Positions 1 to 6,453 of a DNA stretch of 9,066 nucleotides are shown here, piece by piece (the stretch's first letter is position 1; each line of letters starts with the position of its first letter). The stretch is taken from contig CAIYKK010000390.1 in assembly GCA_903926695.1 (NCBI GenBank), positions 1 to 9,066 of the forward strand, in the 5' to 3' direction. The notes under the pieces were generated by a model. That model was given only the letters and a program-made list of their open reading frames with translations, searched no databases and had not been told where the DNA came from. Position numbers and translations under genes: made by a program. The stretch is from an uncultured Burkholderiales bacterium (GTDB taxonomy: Bacteria; Pseudomonadota; Gammaproteobacteria; Burkholderiales; Burkholderiaceae_C).

Positions 1-245
1 ACTTCCACACCAGCGAGGCCGACAAGATCGACCTGCAGGGTGTGGATGCCAACACGGCGCTGGCAGGCGACCAGGCCTTTAGCTACCTAGGCACGGCGGC
101 GTTCAGCGGCAACGCCACGGCCAAGCTGCGCTTTGATGCGGTCAATCACATCCTGTACGGCAGCACCGATGCCGATACGGCTGCGGAGTTTGCGATTGTG
201 CTGACCGGGGTGAACAGCCTGGCCACCACCGACCTGGTGTTGTAA
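1..245 (+). CDS. C-terminal end of an RTX / serralysin-type calcium-binding secreted protein (partial, 5' end outside window)
   Basis: The reading frame is open from base 3 to the TAA at 243-245 and gives the last 80 residues of a larger protein. The pattern is that of the peptidase M10 serralysin C-terminal / RTX domain: a stretch reading DKIDLQGVDANTALAGDQAF, then a Gly/Ala-rich strand, then the sequence ILYGSTDADTAAEFAIVLTG, and a hydrophobic terminus (DLVL). Known proteins with this ending carry upstream GGxGxDxxx nonapeptide repeats that bind calcium, and leave the cell through a type I (ABC/MFP/TolC) secretion system using an uncleaved C-terminal signal. What the catalytic or adhesive part of this protein is cannot be seen, because it lies to the left of the window. 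No convincing terminator hairpin follows in the 113-base gap to the convergent minus-strand gene. Confidence 0.85.
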   Translation, partial: FHTSEADKIDLQGVDANTALAGDQAFSYLGTAAFSGNATAKLRFDAVNHILYGSTDADTAAEFAIVLTGVNSLATTDLVL

Positions 246-358
246 ACCCAAGACCTGCGCACTGGCACCTTGTTCAGGCACTACGGCCAGGACGCATGTT
301 TCCCAAAAAACACACGATTGGCGCTTCCCGGCGACCTCGAAAGGCTTATCGTTGAGGC

Positions 359-1987
359 TTAGCGTAATGACATTGGGCCAGCAGGCAACCAAGCCGCATA
401 GCCCTCTTCCTGCAGGACTTTGAGCAACTTGGGGTGGTGGTCCAGCAAAGCCGCGATGGCATCCTGAATGCTTGCTGCCAGCACGACTCTTTTGGCGGAT
501 TGGGTGCCCGTGGGGCTTGGCGGGAGCAGGTGACGGGCCACAAAACGGCCATACAAAATCCACATGATGACGAGTTGCCTGGGGTCGGCGCACTTCTTCA
601 GTTTTTCGAGCGCCTTGGTGTAAAAGGCCTGCTGGCTGGGGTGGGCGTCATCCACGGTATGCGTCAGGGGAGCTGCCAGGCTGCGGGCGGCCAGTTCAGC
701 ATGGTTGTCCAGCCAGAATTCGCCTAAAAAAATAAACTCCCAGCCGCTGTCCTGCGCCAAGTCCAATTTATAGCCATAGCTCAGGCACAAGCGATGCCAG
801 TCAAATACTTGGCTGACAGTGGCCAGACCCAAAGGCAGCACGCATTGCAAGTGAAACGCGGTGTTCAACACATAACCAAGCAGGCAACCCCAGTCGCGCT
901 GCTGCAGCAGCCAATAGAGGGCGCTCTGAAAATGATTCAGCGCGCCCTCATGGAGTGCAGAGGGGCTGTCCGGCCCCGTCTCGCCCGCCTGCACACGGGC
1001 ATGCGCCTGCGGCAAATCCAGCAAGCGCCTGCGGGCCAGTAGAGCGCGCAGGTTGTGCCAGTCTGGCAAAACGCGGCCATCAACACCCTGCATGGCATCG
1101 GGCAGGGTCACGCTATGCCACAGGCTGGCGTGGTTGTGGGCGGGCGCTTCGTCGTAATCAATGCGCTGCAACAAAAAGCGGGCATAGCTGAGCTGCGCCG
1201 GGTCAAGCGGCGGTGGGTTGGCCAATATCTGCCTGGTCAGGTGCCGCGCTGCATCAAAGTGCCCCAGACGCTTTTGCCACACGGCCTCGCGCAGCCAGAC
1301 GAGGCAGGCTGCCTCCGCTGTCAGCGGCAGCTGGTAAACCGCTTGCAGCGTCTCGATGGCTTCCGCGTAGTCGCCATTGACCGAAAAAGCGTCAGCAATC
1401 AAAAGCCCGGACAGCAACTGGTGCAGGGTATCGACGCAGGTGGTGTCCAGCCTGCCCTGGCTTGCATTTTTCGGCTTCAATAAAAGCGGATACGGCCACT
1501 GGGCTGAACCGGTTTGAGCCACAGGCTTGGCTTCAGCGTCATGAAAGCGCACAGGCGCCGTGCAGATCAGCGCCCAGGGGCCAACCGTGACTTGCCGGGG
1601 CGCGGTGTGCAGGCGCAGGGGCTGGCCGGGCAATCGGCTTAAAAACTCATTCAATGAGGCAAACAGGCGCTGCAGTTGCGTCCGGTTCAAGTCCTTGGCC
1701 TGGCCTTTTTGCCGCAGGCTTTGCTGCAAAACACTGTCCGTCAGGGAGTGCCCGACTTGCCCTTCAAGCCACAGCAGGGACAAAACATGGCACTCCCAGC
1801 GGTGCTTGAATTGATGGACCGCATGGCCCACCCCGGCGCTCTTGCTGTCTCCGTCTTGGCTGGCAGCACAGTGGACTTTGTTTTGTTGCGGGTAAAGGGT
1901 GAGGGAAAGTATGGCGATACACACTGGGCTGGCCCGTTTGCTTGCCTGAAGGCGGATTGAAAGAAGGATGCACGACCTGGAAAGCAT
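359..1987 (-). CDS. Hypothetical protein with TPR-like helical repeats; start uncertain
   Basis: This minus-strand frame ends at the TAA on 359-361. From the ATG at 1987 it gives 542 residues. I do not recognise the family. Residues about 63-145 alternate helix (HRWECHVLSLLWLEG, then NRTQLQRLFASLNEFL) and strand (LRLHTAPRQVTVGPWALI), which could be a winged-helix-like domain, but this is only an impression. Residues about 190-400 are rich in Leu, Ala and Trp, with paired amphipathic helices such as ADAFSVNGDYAEAIETLQAV and LGHFDAARHLTRQIL that resemble tetratricopeptide repeats. No signal peptide, membrane segment or catalytic motif is evident. ATG 1987 is chosen because sequence upstream of about 2000 drops to roughly 42% GC and holds a candidate promoter. 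No Shine-Dalgarno precedes it. GTG at 1924 or 1831 are alternatives; the frame also runs open back to a TTG at 2182, which I judge non-coding. GC is about 58% in the one block I counted, below the operon on the right. Confidence 0.6.
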   Translation of the reverse strand: MLSRSCILLSIRLQASKRASPVCIAILSLTLYPQQNKVHCAASQDGDSKSAGVGHAVHQFKHRWECHVLSLLWLEGQVGHSLTDSVLQQSLRQKGQAKDLNRTQLQRLFASLNEFLSRLPGQPLRLHTAPRQVTVGPWALICTAPVRFHDAEAKPVAQTGSAQWPYPLLLKPKNASQGRLDTTCVDTLHQLLSGLLIADAFSVNGDYAEAIETLQAVYQLPLTAEAACLVWLREAVWQKRLGHFDAARHLTRQILANPPPLDPAQLSYARFLLQRIDYDEAPAHNHASLWHSVTLPDAMQGVDGRVLPDWHNLRALLARRRLLDLPQAHARVQAGETGPDSPSALHEGALNHFQSALYWLLQQRDWGCLLGYVLNTAFHLQCVLPLGLATVSQVFDWHRLCLSYGYKLDLAQDSGWEFIFLGEFWLDNHAELAARSLAAPLTHTVDDAHPSQQAFYTKALEKLKKCADPRQLVIMWILYGRFVARHLLPPSPTGTQSAKRVVLAASIQDAIAALLDHHPKLLKVLQEEGYAAWLPAGPMSLR

Positions 1988-2006
1988 TTGACATTTGATC
2001 GCATGG

Positions 2007-2034
2007 ATTGTCTGAAATTTCATTAAATTGGCAA
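2007..2034 (-). promoter_or_regulatory. Candidate sigma70-type promoter for the minus-strand TPR-like gene
   Basis: Read on the minus strand, TTGCCA (2034-2029, five of six matches to TTGACA) is followed after 16 bases by GACAAT (2012-2007, four of six to TATAAT). Transcription would start near 2000, only about a dozen bases before the ATG at 1987. The resulting leader would be very short. The site lies in the AT-rich intergenic stretch, which is in its favour. It is a pattern match only. Confidence 0.35.
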
Positions 2035-2099
2035 GCGGGTACGAACAGCCTAATCCCCTGAAATTCCTGCCATTTTGCAGGGTAGGTATTATTAAAAGC

Positions 2100-2119
2100 C
2101 TGTTTCCAAGCTGAAACAG
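2100..2119. promoter_or_regulatory. Perfect 7-bp inverted repeat, possible operator
   Basis: The arms CTGTTTC (2100-2106) and GAAACAG (2113-2119) are exact reverse complements around a 6-base centre (CAAGCT). The centre-to-centre distance of 13 bases is close to one and a quarter helical turns, a size suited to a dimeric repressor. It lies eight bases after the TATTAT box and before panE. It could instead form a weak RNA hairpin. No known regulator is assigned. Confidence 0.35.
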
Positions 2120-2125
2120 ATTCTC

Positions 2126-2189
2126 AGGAGACAAGCCTACAACGGACTCAAAGAAAGGCAAGCGTGATTTAGGTAAGTCCAAGGGGTAA
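2126..2189 (+). promoter_or_regulatory. Shine-Dalgarno sequence without a canonical start codon; 15-codon basic frame from ACG
   Basis: AGGAGAC at 2126-2132 is a good ribosome binding sequence, but no ATG, GTG or TTG follows within the usual 5-12 bases. The only frame that opens at about this distance begins with ACG at 2142 and reads TDSKKGKRDLGKSKG to the TAA at 2187-2189, a Lys/Gly/Arg-rich peptide. This could be a leader peptide using a rare start, a relic of a gene start that has been lost, or chance. It is not the ribosome binding site of panE, which is over 120 bases away. Confidence 0.25.
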
Positions 2190-2217
2190 CGGCTGCTGTG
2201 CAGTCGGCGCTCTATCT

Positions 2218-2237
2218 CCCCGGCCTGAAGGTCGGGG
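2218..2237. repeat. Strong 8-bp hairpin, like the end of an IS200/IS605-type element
   Basis: CCCCGGCC (2218-2225), loop TGAA (2226-2229) and GGTCGGGG (2230-2237) form an eight-pair stem with one G-T pair, followed by TTT. The context, with CTATCT just before and TTTCACGCG just after, resembles from memory the subterminal hairpins at ends of IS200/IS605 and IS1341-type elements in proteobacteria. No tnpA or tnpB gene is nearby, so at most this is a leftover end or a solo repeat. It ends 16 bases before the panE ATG and could alternatively act as a terminator for upstream transcription or influence panE translation. Confidence 0.4.
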
Positions 2238-2253
2238 TTTCACGCGAAAACCC

Positions 2254-3231
2254 ATGAAAGTGTGTATTTACGGCGCAGGCGCCATTGGTGGCTGGATTGC
2301 CAGCGCGCTGGCCCGTGCGGGCTGCAGCGTCAGCGTGGTGGCGCGCGGCGCAACGCTGGACGCGCTGCAGTTGCACGGCCTGCGGCTGCGCGAAGGTCAC
2401 GCCGCCGTCACCTCGCAAGCCGTCGCTTCCAGCGCTTCGCCAGCGGAGTTGGGCGTGCAGGATTTGGTCGTGCTGGCGGTGAAAGCGCCGTCGCTGCCCG
2501 AAGTCGCCCGCCAGATCGCGCCGCTGCTGGGGCCAGACACCATCGTGCTGACGGCCATGAACGGCGTGCCGTGGTGGTTTTTGCAAAGCTTTGGCGGCGC
2601 GCTGGCCGGAACCCGCCTGACTTGCGTCGATCCGGCGGGCGAACTGGCGCGGGCGATTCCCGCCCGGAACATCGTCGGCTGCGTGGTGCATGCGGGCTGC
2701 TCGGTGCAGGAACCGGGGTTGATTTGCCACCATTTTGGCAACGGCCTGATTCTGGGCGAGCCGTCGGGCGAAAAAACCGGGCGCGTGTACCAGTTGGCCG
2801 CGCTGCTCCAAAAAGCTGGTTTCCAGGCGCAAGTGTCCGAGCAGATTCAAAACGACATCTGGTTCAAGCTCTGGGGCAACATGACGGTGAACCCGGTCAG
2901 CGCCCTGACCGGCGCGACCACCGACCTGATCATGAACGACGATCTGGTGCGCGGTTTTATCTCCAGCGTGATGTTTGAAGCCAAAGAAATCGGCGCACGC
3001 ATCGGCATTGCGATTGCGCAGCAGCCCGAAGACCGCCACAACATCACGCGCAAGCTCGGCCCTTTTAAAACGTCAATGCTGCAGGATGTGGAAAGCGGCA
3101 GGCCGGTGGAGCTGGACGCGCTGGTCGGCGCGGTGCGCGAGCTGGGCCAGCTCACCGGCGTGGCTACGCCGTACACCGACGCGCTGCTCGGGCTGGCGCG
3201 GCTGCAGGCGCGGGTGCGCGGGCTGTATTGA
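2254..3231 (+). CDS. panE: 2-dehydropantoate 2-reductase (ketopantoate reductase family)
   Basis: The enzyme family reduces 2-dehydropantoate to (R)-pantoate with NADPH in the cytoplasm, a step of pantothenate and coenzyme A synthesis. The 325-residue product starts with a Rossmann nucleotide-binding motif, GAGAIGG at residues 7-13, right after the first strand, which fixes ATG 2254 as the start. The C-terminal helical domain holds WFKLWGN at 203-209, whose Lys205 matches the catalytic lysine (Lys176 of E. coli PanE). It also holds Ser274 and Glu286, with the same 12-residue spacing as Ser244 and Glu256 of E. coli. Length is slightly above the usual 300. No clear Shine-Dalgarno precedes the ATG; a hairpin lies just upstream. 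Burkholderiales often carry several paralogues of this family, some acting on other 2-oxo acids, so the pantothenate role is likely but not certain. It is separated from the next gene by 85 bases and has no obvious link with the restriction-like operon. Confidence 0.9.
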   Translation: MKVCIYGAGAIGGWIASALARAGCSVSVVARGATLDALQLHGLRLREGHAAVTSQAVASSASPAELGVQDLVVLAVKAPSLPEVARQIAPLLGPDTIVLTAMNGVPWWFLQSFGGALAGTRLTCVDPAGELARAIPARNIVGCVVHAGCSVQEPGLICHHFGNGLILGEPSGEKTGRVYQLAALLQKAGFQAQVSEQIQNDIWFKLWGNMTVNPVSALTGATTDLIMNDDLVRGFISSVMFEAKEIGARIGIAIAQQPEDRHNITRKLGPFKTSMLQDVESGRPVELDALVGAVRELGQLTGVATPYTDALLGLARLQARVRGLY

Positions 3232-3316
3232 CCCGAGATTCACGCAGCAAGTCCGATTGCGCCGCCAAACAGCGCCACTTCATGCTCAACGCGCAACGCT
3301 TCACCGACAATCCCGC

Positions 3317-6300
3317 ATGGTCAATATTCCCGCCTCTTCAGGCTCCAGCGCGCAACAACGCTTTTTAAACCTGCTCAAGCAGAGCATCCTTAAACTTGAT
3401 TTGGCCGAACTCGACTTTGGCATTTACCGCATCCTGAACTACCGCCGCGCCCAAGTGCTGGCCTACCTCGACGATGCGCTGCCAGCCCGCATCGCCGTCT
3501 GGACTGACGAACTGGCCCACGCCAGCGGGCACGCGCTGGCCCGCACCGAGGCCGACAACAGCTACTACCACCTGCACACCTTTTTTGCCCGCTATTGGGA
3601 CGACGGCGACTTCATTCCCCGTGCCCGGCGCGGCGGCAGCGCCGCTTACGCTGTGCCCTACAACGGGCAGGACACGCATTTTCACTGGGCCACCAAAGGC
3701 AGCCATTACGTCAAAAGCGGCGAGCTTTTTGCCCGCTACGCCTACAAGGACGGCGCGCACGAGGTGCGTTTTACCCTGGAGCGCGCCGAAATCGAAAAAG
3801 ACAACGCCAAAGGCAGCGCCCGGCACTTTTTTCCGGCCCGCGTGCAAACGGTCGATGGCGGCTTTGAGCTGCTCTGGCAATGGCGCGCCGCCACCGATGC
3901 CGAAAACCGACGTTATAAAAACAAAAGCACAGCGCGCCCCAAAGACGAAGACCAGGACGACACTTCTGCTGAAACCGAGGACGAAACCCCCGCCACCGAA
4001 GGCGCCAGCCTGCAAGAGCGCGTACTCAACGCCTGGCTGGCTGGCAGCGACTTCAGCGCCGCCCAACGCCCCGATGGCCTGGAGCCGCTGCTGCTGGCCA
4101 GCAACGCCCGGCGCTTTGTGCGCAAAAACACCAGCGACTTTTTTGTGCATCCGCAGCTGGGCGAGTTTTTGCGCGGCGAGCTTGACGTGTACCTCAAACA
4201 CGAATTTGTGCAGGTCTGGGACGCGCCCGACAGCGAACTGCCGCGCCTGCGCGCCAAGTTCAACCTCGTGCGCCAGATTGCGCTGGACCTGATCGCCTTT
4301 CTGGACCAGATCGAGCGCTTTCAGGCCACGTTGTTTGAAAAGCGCAAGTTCGTGCTGCAGGCCGACTATCTGGTGCAGTGCAGCTGGCTGGCGCGCGAGG
4401 GCGCTGAAGACGGCCAAACACTGCTGGCCGAGGCCGCTGGCAACGCCGCGCAGGCCCAGGAATGGGCCGACTGGGTCGGGCAGAAAACCACAGCCAAGAG
4501 CAAAAAACCCGACGGCGCAAAACTGCTGGCCGCTTACCCGCACCTGCCGCTGCACACCCGGCATTTCAGCGCCGGTTTCAAGGCGCGGGTGCTGGCCTGC
4601 TTTGACAACCTAGAAGCCGCGCTGGGCGGCGAACTGCTCCACGCCGACAACTACGCCGCGCTGCGCACGCTGGAGCCGGCCTACCGCGAGCGGGTCAAGT
4701 GCATTTACATTGATCCGCCGTACAACACAGATGCCTCGCCCATCGACTACAAGAATGGTTTTCGAGAATCGAGCTGGTTGTCGCTCATGGAGCGGCGCGT
4801 GCATTGCTCGATGGAAATCTTGCAGAAAAACGGTGTGCTGTGCATTGCGATTGACGATGCGGAAAACGCTGCTTTGCGGCTTCAACTCGAACACGATTAC
4901 CCCGACACCATTTTGGGCACCGTTGCCCTGCGCGCCAATCCGTCAGGCCGCCCCACCAAGGCCGGGTTTTCTGTCTCGCACGAATATATTCATTTCGTAG
5001 GCCGTTCGCCTGCTGCGGTTATCGGCAAGATGAATCCTACCGAGGACCAGGTTGCCCGCTTTTCTGAGTTGGATAACGAAAGCGCGTTTGAATGGCGAAA
5101 TCTTCGGCGTGAAGGCTCAAACTCAGACAGGAGCGCCCGCCGCGCTTTGTTTTATCCACTCTACGTTTCCGACTCCACAGTGCGGATTCCAAAAATGACC
5201 TGGGATGCCGAATTGGAAGAGTGGCTTTTCGAGGACCAACCAAATTCAGACGAAGTGACCACTTGGCCAATTGACGACAAAGACAATGAGAAAACCTGGC
5301 GCTGGAGCACCGAAAAAGTCCTCAATTGCATGAAGGACATAGCGGTTCGCAAGGACCGAAGCGGTAAAAACTACGTTTATTACAAACGCCGTCCCAACGA
5401 GGAAGGCGTGGTCGCCGTCACTTCGTGGTTCGACGCCAAATACAGCGCCACAGAGCACGGCACCGCATTGCTGAAAAAGCTGTTCGGCAAGTCACCGTTC
5501 TCTTACCCCAAATCCATTCATGCCGTTCAGGACAGCATTTATGTCGCTGGTGCCAGTAACGCCTCATCCATCACCCTCGACTTCTTCGCCGGTTCGGCCA
5601 CCACCGGCCACGCCGTCATCAACCTCAACCGCGAAGACGGCGGGGCGCGCAAGTTCCTGCTGGTCGAGCAGGGCGAATATTTCGACACCGTGACGCTGCC
5701 GCGCATCGCCAAGGTGATGACCGCGCCCGAGTGGAAAGACGGCGCGCCCAAAGACACCGTGCAGCACAGCGACGCGGACGACGCCGGGCACTGGAGCCGC
5801 CGCACCCTGCCGCTGGTGCGCGTGCTGCGGCTGGAGCGTTATGAAGACAGCCTGAATGCGCTCGATCTTGAACAAAATATGGCTGCCGCGCAAACCCCGT
5901 CGGCGCAACTGTTCATGGATTTGGTGGCGCATGACGAACAGGCCCACCTGCTGCGCTACTGGCTGATGGACGCCGTCGGCCAGGACAGCGCCGAGGCGGC
6001 GGTCTGCCTGTCCACCCCCACGCTGTGTGCGCCGTTCGACTACCAGCTCACGCTGCACGAGTCCACGGGCGAGCGGCGGGTGACGGTGGACCTGCTGGAA
6101 ACCGCCCGCCTGTTGCTGGGCCTGGCGCCCAAAAGGCAGCGCGAGCTGACCGATGCGCAAGGCCAGCGCCACCAGTTGATGGAGGCCGTGCGGGCCAGCG
6201 AGCTGGCGCGTGGCGCACCAAACCCCAAGCCTGTGCTGCTGTGGCTGCGCACGGTGGACGATGAGCGCAGTCAAGCAGCGGCCCAAGCCGAATACGACTG

Positions 6301-6451
6301 GCTGGCGCAGGCGGTGCCAACCGCGTTCGGGCGGCCCCTGGCCGATTACGCGGACGTGCTGCACAACCGCGCCGCCTTCTGGCCCGTGGGCCAGCGCGCC
6401 ACCAGCATCGACGCCCTGCTGGCCGAACGGATGATGGAGCGGGCACGCTGA
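3317..6451 (+). CDS. Type III-like (Mod) site-specific DNA methyltransferase with long N-terminal extension
   Basis: This 1044-residue protein is a beta-class amino-methyltransferase, most likely N6-adenine. The catalytic DPPY (motif IV) is at residues 466-469 and the AdoMet-binding motif I, DFFAGSATTG, at 755-764, followed by FLLVEQGEY (780-788) typical of type III Mod subunits. The roughly 285 residues between them would hold the target recognition domain. The N-terminal 460 residues are an extension absent from classical Mods such as EcoP15I (about 644 residues). They start with LDLAELDFGIYRILNYRR, contain FFARYWDDGDFI (from 89) and YAVPYNG (111-117), and include an acidic, disordered-looking linker at about 201-230. 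I recall this extension from large methyltransferases paired with helicases. Near 922-936, VTVDLLETARLLLGL matches the C-terminal region of such proteins. ATG 3317 is chosen because the conserved N-terminus follows it. The frame runs open back to 2975, but that part overlaps panE out of frame. No clear Shine-Dalgarno is seen. The stop overlaps the helicase start by one base. Confidence 0.88.
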   Translation: MVNIPASSGSSAQQRFLNLLKQSILKLDLAELDFGIYRILNYRRAQVLAYLDDALPARIAVWTDELAHASGHALARTEADNSYYHLHTFFARYWDDGDFIPRARRGGSAAYAVPYNGQDTHFHWATKGSHYVKSGELFARYAYKDGAHEVRFTLERAEIEKDNAKGSARHFFPARVQTVDGGFELLWQWRAATDAENRRYKNKSTARPKDEDQDDTSAETEDETPATEGASLQERVLNAWLAGSDFSAAQRPDGLEPLLLASNARRFVRKNTSDFFVHPQLGEFLRGELDVYLKHEFVQVWDAPDSELPRLRAKFNLVRQIALDLIAFLDQIERFQATLFEKRKFVLQADYLVQCSWLAREGAEDGQTLLAEAAGNAAQAQEWADWVGQKTTAKSKKPDGAKLLAAYPHLPLHTRHFSAGFKARVLACFDNLEAALGGELLHADNYAALRTLEPAYRERVKCIYIDPPYNTDASPIDYKNGFRESSWLSLMERRVHCSMEILQKNGVLCIAIDDAENAALRLQLEHDYPDTILGTVALRANPSGRPTKAGFSVSHEYIHFVGRSPAAVIGKMNPTEDQVARFSELDNESAFEWRNLRREGSNSDRSARRALFYPLYVSDSTVRIPKMTWDAELEEWLFEDQPNSDEVTTWPIDDKDNEKTWRWSTEKVLNCMKDIAVRKDRSGKNYVYYKRRPNEEGVVAVTSWFDAKYSATEHGTALLKKLFGKSPFSYPKSIHAVQDSIYVAGASNASSITLDFFAGSATTGHAVINLNREDGGARKFLLVEQGEYFDTVTLPRIAKVMTAPEWKDGAPKDTVQHSDADDAGHWSRRTLPLVRVLRLERYEDSLNALDLEQNMAAAQTPSAQLFMDLVAHDEQAHLLRYWLMDAVGQDSAEAAVCLSTPTLCAPFDYQLTLHESTGERRVTVDLLETARLLLGLAPKRQRELTDAQGQRHQLMEAVRASELARGAPNPKPVLLWLRTVDDERSQAAAQAEYDWLAQAVPTAFGRPLADYADVLHNRAAFWPVGQRATSIDALLAERMMERAR
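4741..5400 (+). other. Lower-GC segment encoding the probable target-recognition domain of the methyltransferase
   Basis: By hand count this stretch is about 52% G+C (345 of 660), falling to 47-50% over much of 5161-5400. Sampled 60-base blocks just before it (4561-4680) are 62-75% and just after the AdoMet motif (5581-5700) 65-67%. The encoded residues, about 475-695, lie between DPPY and FAGSATTG. That is where the target recognition domain sits in type III Mod proteins, and these domains are known to be exchanged by recombination. The borders given are approximate; GC rises again gradually between 5400 and 5580. Confidence 0.6.
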
Positions 6452-6453
6452 TG
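6436..6453 (+). promoter_or_regulatory. Translational coupling junction between methyltransferase and helicase genes
   Basis: The methyltransferase TGA (6449-6451) and the helicase ATG (6451-6453) share a base in a TGATG. A GGAG at 6436-6439, inside the end of the first gene, lies 11 bases before the ATG and can serve as ribosome binding site. This arrangement implies one mRNA and coupled translation, keeping the two subunits in balance. Confidence 0.7.

Larger units (their letters stand above)
1988..2253. other. Divergent intergenic region between the minus-strand TPR-like gene and panE
   Basis: This 266-base stretch has no recognisable gene. Bases 2001-2100 contain about 42% G+C by hand count, against 60-67% in neighbouring genes, which supports a regulatory role. 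Besides the sites listed separately, there is a TATTAT box at 2087-2092 (five of six to the sigma70 -10 consensus) reading towards panE, but the hexamer 17 bases before it (TTCCTG) is a poor -35. No complete open frame with homology that I recognise is present on either strand. Confidence 0.6.

Noticed and set aside
1741..1800. CPCC-containing peptide on a minus-strand frame near 1780, suggestive of a zinc ribbon
   Set aside because: It lies in a different frame from the longer coding frame, is followed by a stop soon after, and has no second Cys pair.
2212..3039. 275-codon minus-strand frame opposite panE
   Set aside because: His/Arg/Gln-rich shadow; panE on the + strand has clear cofactor and catalytic motifs.
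2975..3316. In-frame upstream extension of the methyltransferase frame, overlapping the end of panE
   Set aside because: The extension is Arg/Ser/Cys-rich out-of-frame sequence of panE. Conserved methyltransferase sequence begins just after the ATG at 3317.
3282..3368. 28-codon frame from ATG 3282 overlapping the methyltransferase start
   Set aside because: No ribosome binding site and no coding character; likely chance.
3365..4564. 399-codon minus-strand frame inside the methyltransferase gene
   Set aside because: Opposite-strand shadow of a high-GC gene; Val/Gly/Ala/Gln-rich with no motif, while the + strand carries conserved motifs.
3317..6451. Search for simple sequence repeats that would make the methyltransferase phase-variable
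   Set aside because: No homopolymer or short tandem repeat long enough for slipped-strand switching is visible in the gene or just upstream.
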